Assembly (NCBI RefSeq): GCF_947500045.1
Contig: NZ_CANMQQ010000010.1
Span: 1-64,000, forward strand
Direction of reading: 5' to 3'
DNA: 64,000 nt
DNA from: an uncultured Ruegeria sp.
GTDB taxonomy: Bacteria; Pseudomonadota; Alphaproteobacteria; Rhodobacterales; Rhodobacteraceae
Below, piece after piece: positions 7,677 through 15,213 of this stretch. Both the position numbers and the translations under genes were made by a program. The notes below the pieces were generated by a model, which was not told the origin of the DNA, made no database searches, and was given only the letters and a program-made list of their open reading frames with translations. The first letter of the stretch is position 1; every line of letters begins with the position of its first letter.

Positions 7677-7730
7677 GCTAATCAGATGATGAGGGCTCTC
7701 CAGGGGAAACTTTGGGGGGCTCTTTTCTTT
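7677..7730 (+). ncRNA. repABC counter-transcribed RNA (incompatibility RNA)
   Basis: A short RNA of roughly 50-55 nt is predicted between repB and repC on the strand opposite to the operon. It would start about 7 nt after the -10 box and end at an 11-bp hairpin (arms 7691-7701 and 7714-7724, several G-U pairs, 12-nt loop) followed by the run TTCTTTT. Position, orientation, size and terminator all match the ctRNA of alphaproteobacterial repABC plasmids, which base-pairs with the repC leader and limits RepC synthesis and copy number. The exact 5' end is estimated. Confidence 0.7.
7691..7727 (+). terminator. Rho-independent terminator of the ctRNA
   Basis: The arms GAGGGCTCTCC and GGGGGGCTCTT pair over 11 positions with G-U wobbles, and a T-rich tract follows. 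In the ctRNA this hairpin is probably also the regulatory stem-loop. Confidence 0.6.
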
Positions 7731-7778
7731 TCGGTCTTCGCTTTTCTCCTCTGCTCGAGTTTTGCCTTTTGGCTGGGG

Positions 7779-8747
7779 TTAGGATCCCGAACCGCTTTCA
7801 TTCCGCCATTGTTCGAAGAGTTGCAAAAGTGTGACGTCTGCGCGCTCTTCTAGCCACTGGCCGAATTCAGGATTGTCCTTTTTGAGGACCTTGATTGCGA
7901 TAGTTTTGTCATCGACCGTTAGAGTACCCAAAGAACCGCCGTTCGTATCCTTGATAACCGATGTTTGACCGCGGCTGATTGGCCTTTTTTCTCCACGGGC
8001 TTTGCTCGAGCAAGCGGTGTAGACCGCCTGGAACTTCTCGGTGCTCGGGGTGTCGTCGGGTAGGGTGGCGATTACCTTCTTGGCGATGTCCACCAAATCT
8101 GTTTTCTCCGAAAAGGCGGCTAGATCACCCCACTGCCGACGCCCGATCCCATGGGCTGGCCCGATGAGATGAACTAACCCATCAGGCAGTTGCTCAATTA
8201 CTACTCGGTGGTTGGATACACCTTGCCGCGTTAAGCCCAGAGCATCCTGAATGACGCCGGGCTTATACCCAGACTCCTGCATCTCTTTGATAAATAATGA
8301 TTTCTCAATGAAAGACGGATCAATTCTGAGGTTGTTCTCTTGGCCCTGCGCGATCAACGAGGCGTCGTCATCCAAAGTCCGAACGATTGCCTTGACCGTT
8401 CCACCGACCTTGCGGATTGCGGCAAGCCTACGACGGCCATATATGATACGATACCTGTCCGGCTGAGCCGATGGACGCACCATAATCGGAACTTGCTGGC
8501 CATGTTTGCGAATGCTCTCTGCCAATTCATCGATACTGGCGTCTTCCAGCACTAGCCGATCGCGCAGACCATCCATATCGATCTGAGCGGGGTCAATATC
8601 CCGGATCGAGTTTGCCGTGATCTCGCGCAAAGAGTCGCGCAATCCGCCAACAGACCCAGGCAGCTTTGCCGCTTTTGGTTGGGCGGGGGAGGGGGCCGCG
8701 TTTGCTTTCTCGTCCCTTGGTGCCTGATTGAATATTTTCCGTGCCAT
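7779..8747 (-). CDS. repB: RepB, ParB-family centromere-binding protein
   Basis: The 322-aa protein starts MARKIFNQ and has the ParB N-terminal nuclease-like domain (IVRPSAQPDRYRIIYGRRRL, with the GRRR motif) and a central HTH (VIQDALGLTRQGVSNH). RepB binds parS and works with RepA to segregate the plasmid. The start ATG at 8747 overlaps the repA stop as TGATG, so a longer frame starting at 8762 is less likely. It is the second gene of the operon. Confidence 0.93.
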   Translation of the reverse strand: MARKIFNQAPRDEKANAAPSPAQPKAAKLPGSVGGLRDSLREITANSIRDIDPAQIDMDGLRDRLVLEDASIDELAESIRKHGQQVPIMVRPSAQPDRYRIIYGRRRLAAIRKVGGTVKAIVRTLDDDASLIAQGQENNLRIDPSFIEKSLFIKEMQESGYKPGVIQDALGLTRQGVSNHRVVIEQLPDGLVHLIGPAHGIGRRQWGDLAAFSEKTDLVDIAKKVIATLPDDTPSTEKFQAVYTACSSKARGEKRPISRGQTSVIKDTNGGSLGTLTVDDKTIAIKVLKKDNPEFGQWLEERADVTLLQLFEQWRNESGSGS

Positions 8748-9964
8748 CAGCGGCGCCCCCAAGCCATTTGGATCGTCTGCTCCAATTCATCAGCGACACC
8801 GTTTACGCTTGTCAGGGCTCGATCAATTGTTTTTCTGATGAACTGGCTTGGGTCAACTTCGTAGACGGTTTGTTGGGTCATACCTGCGTCCGAGATCGCT
8901 GTCGATTTCAACATCGGCTCTGTCATGACCTGGCCGGCCAGAATTGATCTCAAGTAGCCCGCCATTTGAGTCTGCGGACCGTCGGAAGGTTCGTATCTCG
9001 TGATCAGGAACTTAACGAAGTCCCAGGTAACGCGCCGACCAATGGCTTCTTCAACGGCTTTCACTGTTTCTGAAGCAAGCTTTAGAAACTGGCTCATGGA
9101 AGCGATATCTAACATACCGGGTACAACCGTTACCAAGAGCCCCGTGGAGGCTGCCAACGCGGTCAGGGTTAGAAAACCCAGTTGCGGCGGACAATCGATC
9201 AAGACGATGTCGTACTCTGTTTCGACCTCTTCCAAGGCACGCGCGAGCCGCTCCGCAAAAATGGGCTGCGTCCTCCGTGTGAGGGCGTTTGCTGTCTCGG
9301 TCTCGTACTCGGAGAGCATCAACCCGGCTGGCACCATGTCGAGCTTGTGGAAATATGTCTTTTGAATAACAGACGATAGAGGGACTTGCTCCTCATATCT
9401 CAGGGCATCATAGATTGTGCCGCCTTCGGCGAACTCGAGCTCGGGTCGGAAGCCAAAGAACGTCGTCAAACTTGCTTGCGGATCGAGATCTAAGACCAAC
9501 ACTCGGTAGCCGCGTAAGGCATACCTTTGCGCAAGATGGATTGTCGCTGTCGTTTTTGAGGAACCGCCTTTGAAATTGACGACCGAGATGACTTGAAGGC
9601 GGTCACCCTCGCGTCGTCCAGGGCGATAGGCTTCAGCGTTCTTTCCTGTGCGTACCAAGATGTCACGCAATTCATCAACTTCTTGAGCCGAGTAGAACCT
9701 ATGACCTCGGTTGTCAGTGTGCACTTCAGGGAAGCTGCCGTCTTTATGCCGATTGCGCAGGTTTGAAGTACTAACGCGCAGAAGACCTGCAACTTCAGTG
9801 GAACTGAAGCGTCGTAGGGCTTTTCGTTCCTCAGGCTCGAAGGCAATCTTCATCTGGCGATCCAGAGATTCGGCCAGATTGTCGGCAAATCCTCCGATGT
9901 CAGAAGAGCCTATACCTTGCGCGTATCCAACGTTACGTTCATCCATGTACTGCCGCCTACTCAT
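8747..9964 (-). CDS. repA: RepA, ParA-family partition ATPase
   Basis: The 405-aa protein has a MerR-like HTH near residues 50-95 (FSSTEVAGLLRVSTSNLR), followed by the deviant Walker A motif of ParA ATPases at residues 131-139 (FKGGSSKTT), the A' motif (VLVLDLDPQASLT) and Walker B (YDIVLIDCPPQLGF). RepA segregates plasmid copies and represses its own operon. It is the first gene of repABC; the inverted repeat 26 bp upstream of its start is a likely operator. Confidence 0.95.
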   Translation of the reverse strand: MSRRQYMDERNVGYAQGIGSSDIGGFADNLAESLDRQMKIAFEPEERKALRRFSSTEVAGLLRVSTSNLRNRHKDGSFPEVHTDNRGHRFYSAQEVDELRDILVRTGKNAEAYRPGRREGDRLQVISVVNFKGGSSKTTATIHLAQRYALRGYRVLVLDLDPQASLTTFFGFRPELEFAEGGTIYDALRYEEQVPLSSVIQKTYFHKLDMVPAGLMLSEYETETANALTRRTQPIFAERLARALEEVETEYDIVLIDCPPQLGFLTLTALAASTGLLVTVVPGMLDIASMSQFLKLASETVKAVEEAIGRRVTWDFVKFLITRYEPSDGPQTQMAGYLRSILAGQVMTEPMLKSTAISDAGMTQQTVYEVDPSQFIRKTIDRALTSVNGVADELEQTIQMAWGRR

Positions 9965-9990
9965 GGCCTTTGCTATGGCTCTTGGTTGTT

Positions 9991-10029
9991 CTGACGGTAT
10001 ACAGCGTGTCTGACGCCTTTTACCGTCAG
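9991..10029. promoter_or_regulatory. Inverted repeat upstream of repA, probable autoregulatory operator
   Basis: CTGACGGTA (9991-9999) and its exact reverse complement TACCGTCAG (10021-10029) are separated by 21 bp, with a third CTGACG half-site at 10010-10015. The position just upstream of repA is where RepA/RepB autoregulate in other repABC operons; a further partition site is also possible. Confidence 0.5.
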
Positions 10030-10087
10030 TAAGGGAATGCCATGAACATGTGTGTCCCGCAAGAAGAATCTAAATGTAGTGTAAAAG

Positions 10088-10096
10088 TTATCCACA
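10088..10096 (+). promoter_or_regulatory. Consensus DnaA box in an AT-rich stretch
   Basis: TTATCCACA is a perfect DnaA box. It is followed by about 100 bp that are clearly more AT-rich than the surroundings (10097-10190). In repABC plasmids the origin is usually inside repC, so this may be an accessory element or control of repA. The rest of 9965-10399 contains no gene I can support. Confidence 0.5.
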
Positions 10097-10399
10097 GCAC
10101 CAATTGAGTTTGATATGTGGAAACTGACTTAAATCATTGAAGTAAAACGAAATAGTATTAAAAATTTCATATATCTGCTTTTTTAGAGTTTCGTTTGGCT
10201 GAGAAGCGAACCCTAGCTAGTACTGAAGCATTTTGATGATCGAGGTGTCGCTATCTACAGGATTCGGTGTGCGGAGGTGTATCGATCCATCGCCACCTTC
10301 TTACAAACGTGAATTTGCTTCGTTCGTACCAGCGGTGCCTAACACCAGGCAAGTCTGAACAAGCGACTATTTATTGTCGAGACCGATAGGGCAGGGCGC

Positions 10400-10606
10400 C
10401 TACCTGTCGGCGAAGCCGGGCCAGTCAGTTACAAACCAAACTTTTTTTCCGACAGGGGTGGTAACAAATTCGTCCTTGTGAACGGGTGCCAAACCACGCG
10501 GTGCGTTGACCGGCATGCCGCGCACATAAAGATCGGTGAGCGCCTCCTGATCCGTGTCCGAAAGGGCAGGGGCGGCGGCGGGGAGGTATCGGGCAGGGGG
10601 CTTCAT
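10400..10606 (-). CDS. Small hypothetical protein (68 aa)
   Basis: A 68-aa frame starting MKPPARYLPAAAP and ending in GKKVWFVTDWPGFADR. It is rich in Pro/Ala at the N-terminus and has a Trp/Phe-rich C-terminus. There is no signal peptide or membrane segment. It lies between repABC and a broken IS110 element. I do not recognise the family; it could be a real small gene or the tail of a larger one. Confidence 0.35.
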   Translation of the reverse strand: MKPPARYLPAAAPALSDTDQEALTDLYVRGMPVNAPRGLAPVHKDEFVTTPVGKKVWFVTDWPGFADR

Positions 10607-10844
10607 GTACCCATTCTGCGCGCGTTTCCCAGTGAAATCAATAAAGCATGATAAGCGATACTTATCAGTTGTAATGGTAAGTTTAGAAAGTAACAAATGT
10701 AACGAGCAAAAGGGTGAAATATTGCGCGCAATACAGATGGAAGCTCTGCTTGGCAACAGAAATCGCGGGCTCTGAAGGTGTAGACGCCCCCGCTGGCCTC
10801 GATGTGCCATTGTCGGTTTGCAAACAACATGATTGGAGGCGTCT

Positions 10845-11198
10845 ATGGAAGAGATTAGCATGATTGGCCTGGATTTGGCGAAGAGCGTTTTCCAGGTGCA
10901 CGGAGCAGATCACTCGGGTCACCCTATTCTGCGGAAGAAACTGCGCAGAGGTCAGGTCCTTGAGTTTTTTGCCATGCTACCGAGATGCGTGGTTGCGATG
11001 GAGGCTTGCTCTAGCGCGCATTACTGGGGCCGCGAGATTGGTCGCCTGGGTCACGATGTCAGGCTCATCCCACCTGCGTATGTGAAACCGTTTGTGAAGC
11101 GACAGAAAAACGATGCCGCTGATGCAGAGGCCATCTGTGAGGCTTCGATCCGTCCCACCATGCGTTTTATCTCGGACAACAACGGCAGGCAGCCCTAA
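10845..11198 (+). pseudogene. IS110-family transposase, truncated after the N-terminal DEDD domain
   Basis: The frame starts MEEISMIGLDLAKSVFQVHG, the hallmark of IS110/IS1111 transposases (first catalytic Asp in GLDLAK). It continues through VVAMEACSSAHYWGREI and VKRQKNDAADAEAICEA, also family motifs. It stops after about 118 residues, whereas complete enzymes have 300-400, so the C-terminal serine domain is gone. The break is near 11195, where unrelated sequence begins. Confidence 0.85.
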
Positions 11199-11216
11199 AA
11201 ACAAACAAGGGATCTA

Positions 11217-11477
11217 TCACGACCGGCCGCCAGAGCGGCGACCTTGACTGACGCCTTCCGGCACGGCCGCGCGCCAAGCAGAGGTGGCCTTGCAGCGGGA
11301 ACAGATGCGTTCGCCAAAACCTTCGCTCCAGAAAGAGGATTTGCAGCGCAAGCAGAACCGTTCCTTGGGCGCATCTGCAAGCGCACGCTTTGGCGGGTCC
11401 GAGACGATGAATTCCTTCTTCTTTTGCATCAGTTCCTTGCTTTCCATTGACTCAGGCATTCGCTTCTTCCACTTCAT
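11217..11477 (-). CDS. Small zinc-ribbon protein
   Basis: An 86-aa protein with two CxxC knuckles (CLRCKSSF and CSRCKATS) spaced by 15 residues, a basic N-terminus and a basic tail. The pattern is that of a zinc ribbon, most likely DNA- or RNA-binding. Its start overlaps the stop of the preceding truncated gene by 4 bp, so the two once formed an operon. Similar short zinc-ribbon genes are common on Rhodobacterales plasmids. No function can be given. Confidence 0.5.
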   Translation of the reverse strand: MKWKKRMPESMESKELMQKKKEFIVSDPPKRALADAPKERFCLRCKSSFWSEGFGERICSRCKATSAWRAAVPEGVSQGRRSGGRS

Positions 11478-11790
11478 TCAGGTACAAGCGAAGTGGCCTG
11501 TTGGCATGGCATCCCTTCATTTTCGGCGTTCTGAATTTCAGAGCTGTCCTGCGAAAAAACTTGCGGGATATCGTCTTTGGGACTTTGGTCAACGAGATCG
11601 ATATTCTCCCGCGTTGTCCGCGATCCCGAGTAAAGATGCCGCAATTGGGCCTCGGATACCCCGTCGGCCTGCATCACAAGCTGCACCATTGGGTCTGCCA
11701 GCATTTCTTCCAGAAAAACATCAGACAGCTCTCTTCCTGAAAGCTTGTCCTTCGCGCGGGCATTGTCGAGATCAATTAATGAAACGGTTA
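11474..11790 (-). pseudogene. 5'-truncated small conserved protein upstream of the zinc-ribbon gene
   Basis: The last 90 or so residues (LSGRELSDVFLEEMLADPMV followed by QLVMQADGVSEAQLRHLY) look like a genuine small acidic protein. Upstream of about 11790 the same DNA encodes, on the other strand, an alpha/beta-hydrolase fragment. The start of this gene has therefore been replaced at a recombination junction. Function unknown. Confidence 0.45.
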
Positions 11791-12227
11791 GGGGTACGAG
11801 AGTTCTGGTCGGTGCTTCGCTAGGTGGCCTCGCTTCCGTAATTGCGCTGCAAGACCAGAAGGTGCAATCGAGGTTAGGTGGTTTGGTTATGGTTGATGTC
11901 GTTCCTGCGCCCAACCCAGATCGAGTTCGCGCTTTCTTGGGGACCACGGCTCCTCAATTGGCAGAGTCATTTCTCGTTGGTGATATCCTCGATAAAGGTG
12001 CGCTCCTATCTCAGGCCTCATCTCGAATAGATATCCCGATCTTGTTAGTGCGCGCAGGCCAAGCCGGTCCACTGACTGACGACGACGTGACCAACTTTAG
12101 AGAGCATTGCCCGCAACTTACTGTCGAACATGTTGATACCACCGGGCACCTGATAGCCCAAAATGCCCCTACCGCTCTGGCCGATATTCTGTTGCGGTTC
12201 GAACAGTCCGCTGCTGTACGAAACTGA
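11790..12227 (+). pseudogene. C-terminal half of an alpha/beta hydrolase
   Basis: The frame contains the nucleophile elbow GASLGG, the LVMVDVVP strand, and near its end a GHLIAQNAP segment holding the catalytic His. The preceding half, with the oxyanion-hole HG motif and the first strands, is missing: the fragment begins abruptly at the junction with the oppositely oriented gene near 11790. It was probably a 260-300-aa hydrolase. Confidence 0.65.
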
Positions 12228-12357
12228 AAGGCGTGAGGACCTGCACCTATGGTGCTCGGCTCGAGTTTGCCTGAGGGTGCGTTCAACATCATTTTTGGCC
12301 GCGGCTCTGTTGTTGGTCTAAGATTTATCGAAGATCCGCGTAACAATGCGATTTTAT

Positions 12358-12828
12358 TCACAAGCCTAGTGCCGACGGGTCGCTTTGATTGAACGGCATA
12401 AGCATCAGTATTCTGGCGATCGGACAATACCCCAACACGGCCGTAGATGCCGTTCCCGCAGCCAAACCCCATTTCAGAGATCCGAAAAACGGATGGAAAC
12501 TTGCAGCAAAGAGAAGAAGAAAAACAACCCGTACCTGGGTAGGTAAACTGGCGGGGTTGCGATTGCGCAAAAACCAGATCACGACTTGTACACCAGCGAG
12601 GACCAGGGCCATTCGGTGGCCAGCCTCAGAACCGCTGATCGCCCCAATTAGTGATATCGAAAGCGTCGCCCAGCACCACCAGTCCAGTGATGTGAAATCA
12701 AGATGGCGATGCCATGCTGCAGTCTTCCTATTTGCTGGGCGTTGTCGGCGAACTGTCTCATGTAATAGCCGCTCCGGTGTATCTGGACCAAACCGGCTAC
12801 TTTTAAGTGACATAGAAGTGTGATCCAT
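12358..12828 (-). CDS. Hypothetical multi-pass membrane protein coupled to a DsrE gene
   Basis: The 156-aa protein has a basic N-terminus and about four hydrophobic segments (LDWWCWATLSISLIGAISG; MALVLAGVQVVIWFL; VRVVFLLLFAASF; AGTASTAVLGYCPIARILML). The start overlaps the stop of the upstream DsrE-family gene as TGATG, so they form a two-gene operon. The GYCPIARIL segment resembles the C-terminal signature of small inner-membrane proteins found with sulfur-handling genes. Function unknown. Confidence 0.6.
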   Translation of the reverse strand: MDHTSMSLKSSRFGPDTPERLLHETVRRQRPANRKTAAWHRHLDFTSLDWWCWATLSISLIGAISGSEAGHRMALVLAGVQVVIWFLRNRNPASLPTQVRVVFLLLFAASFHPFFGSLKWGLAAGTASTAVLGYCPIARILMLMPFNQSDPSALGL

Positions 12829-13193
12829 CAGAACGAAAGCGTCTCAGCGCCGTCAAGAATGGCACCGTGCAGCTTTCTGGCGCCAACTATTTCAACACCA
12901 TCAATCAGGTCCGCCTCTTCGTAGCCACGCGATTTCACACAAGGCGGGCACGCCCAGATCTGACCACCACGAGTCTGAAAATCTGCGATCATCTCCGCCA
13001 GCGGGTCCAGAGGTCTGACTTCTGTCATAGAGGTTCCGCGGTTGCGTATCAGATCCACACCAGAGCTGGTGAGAAAGAGTGAGACGCCCTGCCCTGACGT
13101 TATTCCACCACACGCGATGACCAGCGCGACCGACGAGAGTTCATGATCAATTCCCTTTGTGATCAGGACGACAAGTTGCTTAGCTTTTTCCAT
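12828..13193 (-). CDS. DsrE/DsrF-like protein
   Basis: A 121-aa protein with the DsrE-like fold pattern: an N-terminal strand (QLVVLITKGID), a helix rich in small residues (SSVALVIACGG), VSLFLTSSGVDLI, and the Cys-containing loop WACPPCVKSRGY. DsrE-family proteins carry or transfer sulfur on a Cys. It is the first gene of a pair with a membrane protein and is divergent from a ribbon-helix-helix-like gene. A role in sulfur relay is family-based inference. Confidence 0.75.
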   Translation of the reverse strand: MEKAKQLVVLITKGIDHELSSVALVIACGGITSGQGVSLFLTSSGVDLIRNRGTSMTEVRPLDPLAEMIADFQTRGGQIWACPPCVKSRGYEEADLIDGVEIVGARKLHGAILDGAETLSF

Positions 13194-13216
13194 TTCAGTT
13201 TTCCTTCAGCGCTTGA

Positions 13217-13285
13217 TTGACAGAAATAAAATGTTTACCGTAGTACCTGTGCAAACTATTACTTTGGTATGTTGGTACCATGGTA
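13217..13285. promoter_or_regulatory. Divergent promoter region with overlapping palindromes
   Basis: A TTGACA box (13217-13222) and the overlapping palindromes TGGTACCA (13273-13280) and ACCATGGT (13278-13285) lie between the DsrE and ribbon-helix-helix genes. They may bind the latter's product. The assignment is tentative. Confidence 0.3.
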
Positions 13286-13320
13286 GTAATCCATGCTTTC
13301 GCATATGACAAGAGGAATAA

Positions 13321-13575
13321 ATGGCTGACGAAATCCGCAAAATTGAACGTGTTCAAACAGGCGTCCGCCTGGAGAAGCGCGTTCTAAAGGTCCTTAAGGC
13401 CGTCGCATCGAAGCACGACATGAGCATGGGTGAGCTGCTTGAAGGGATCTTGCTGCACAATTTCGAGGGGAAACTGCCGTTCTCCGAAGAAACGCTAACC
13501 TTCATCGAGGCAATGCGTATGGCACATGGCCTCGATCTGACAGCAAAAGACAGTCATATCATGAAAGAAGATTGA
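13321..13575 (+). CDS. Ribbon-helix-helix-like small DNA-binding protein
   Basis: An 84-aa protein whose centre (VQTGVRLEKRVLKVLKAVAS followed by KHDMSMGELLEGIL) fits a short strand and two helices of a ribbon-helix-helix fold. A good RBS (AGAGGAA) precedes the ATG. It is followed 61 bp later by a conserved hypothetical gene, with which it may form a unit. It could regulate the divergent DsrE operon. Confidence 0.5.
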   Translation: MADEIRKIERVQTGVRLEKRVLKVLKAVASKHDMSMGELLEGILLHNFEGKLPFSEETLTFIEAMRMAHGLDLTAKDSHIMKED

Positions 13576-13636
13576 CCGCCTTAGAGGACACGGGCGACCC
13601 AAGGCCATTTATCGCAACACATTGCGAGGACCGGAA

Positions 13637-14059
13637 ATGCACAGTTCACCTTCTGTAGCCGACATAGAATTCAAAGACCGTTTTGAAACAGGCCGCGTTC
13701 CGCTGTCCGAGTTCAGTCATCGGGAACATCTACAATTGGCGTTTGTCTATCTTTGTGAGACTGGCGGGGATAACGCGCATGAAAGAATGCAAAATTCGCT
13801 CAAAGACTTCCTCCAAGCCAACAATGTTCCCGATGGAAAATACCACGAGACCCTTACGCAGTCGTGGCTTCGAGCCGTTAAGTATTTCATGAGCCGGTCG
13901 CAAGGCGCCGTATCTTTCGAAGACTTTATTGCAGCGGATGATCGCCTGCTCGACACCAATATTATGCTTACACACTACCGGCGCGAGACGTTGTTTTCAG
14001 AAAAGGCGCGCTCAGAATATGTCGCTCCGGACCTTCAGCCGATACCGATGGTGGCATAG
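13637..14059 (+). CDS. Conserved hypothetical protein (FSHREHLQLA family)
   Basis: The 140-aa protein contains the conserved block FSHREHLQLAFVYL and the later block KYHETLTQSWLRAV. This His-rich pattern is familiar from a widespread family of small alphaproteobacterial proteins with no assigned function. The ATG at 13637 is preferred over an earlier start at 13622 because it begins the compact domain. No signal peptide or membrane helix is visible. It follows the ribbon-helix-helix gene. Confidence 0.55.
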   Translation: MHSSPSVADIEFKDRFETGRVPLSEFSHREHLQLAFVYLCETGGDNAHERMQNSLKDFLQANNVPDGKYHETLTQSWLRAVKYFMSRSQGAVSFEDFIAADDRLLDTNIMLTHYRRETLFSEKARSEYVAPDLQPIPMVA

Positions 14060-14173
14060 TTCATCAAGTATCATATGATTTGGCTGGTTACTTTCTTATC
14101 AAGAATTTCGATTTCAGCATCCGGTGAGTAGGAGTGCGCTGATTACGCACTCCTTGCAATTGCTGGACGTAGT

Positions 14174-14992
14174 TCATTGCCGCTTCAACATCCGTTTCGC
14201 GGCGGCTTCCATGCTTTCATAGCTGTCGCCTGACACTGACACGGCCACTTTCTGGATCTTGCCACCTGTAAACTCCCCCGGGGTGTTGTAGAGCTGGCTA
14301 ACGGCGTCGCCGCTGTCATATCCGATGCACAACCCATCCCCAGACAGCGTGAACTTGCCAGATTGCGTGCGCATATCGCCTGAGGCCACCTCCTGATCAT
14401 CGATGTAAAGCTTCATCGAGCCCAGAACCTCGCCGTTATCGCCTGTGCCACTCGCATCGAACTCCATTCCCAACGTATACACGCCCGGTCCCAGCTCAAG
14501 GTTTGATTCAAATGTCTGCTCGGGTTGGATGCCCAGGAAGTTATAGACGTAGTAAAGCTTCTTGTCCTTAACCAACAGAGAATGGCCACCAAACCGCGAG
14601 CCATGGGCAAAAATTACGCCGCTCGCGTCTTCATCCTCAATCTCAACATTGGCAAGGATCTTATAATCCCGTCCACGTACATTGACGGCTACACCTTCCG
14701 GCACACAGGTCGTGTTCGGATAGTAGACATAGGTGTCGCGCGGAGGTTCGGCAGTTGGACGCTCGATTCCGAGGATTTCAACTGCGCTTCGGTCATCAAG
14801 GGGCAGTACATTGTTCTTTGCGGCCTCATCAAACCAAACCTGGATCAGCTCTTGCAGCTTTTCAGGCTCCTGTTCGGCGAGGTTGTTTGCTTCAGAACGG
14901 TCCACATCGACGTGGTAAAGCTCCCAAGCATCCTTGTCGAAATTGCTTGTCCCGGTCAGTGGCGCATGAACGGCGACGGCTTTCCTTGACAT
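14174..14992 (-). pseudogene. C-terminal third of an arylsulfatase
   Basis: The 272-residue frame starts inside the family-typical segment AVAVHAPLTGTSNFD then WELYHVDVDRSEANNLAEQEP, and continues through a jelly-roll-like C-terminal domain (FAHGSRFGGHSLLVKDKKLY; LGMEFDASGTGDNGEVLG). Large arylsulfatases of this type have 750-800 residues with the CxPxR formylglycine site near the N-terminus; that part is absent, so the product would be inactive. The break is at about 14990, 220 bp before the molybdenum hydroxylase operon. Confidence 0.75.
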
Positions 14993-15213
14993 TTGCGGTA
15001 GGGCAATGAGTATCTAGTTTTGTGACAATGCCCTCGGGTCTGTGTCGCTTGCTTCCCATCGTGAACCACACTCTGTTCTCCTAAACACAATGGTGCAACA
15101 CTTCAGAGGGGAAGGATTACGATTGTCTATCCATGGCGATCAGGCAATTGTTTACTTCAAAACGCTGCAGTTACGCTTATGGTGATGCTTAGGCAACCAA
15201 GGGTAGATCGACA

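Noticed and set aside
8747-9964. Reading the ParA-like gene as a chromosomal ParA/Soj
   Set aside because: The N-terminal MerR-like HTH, the order repA-repB-repC and the ctRNA are specific to repABC replicons.
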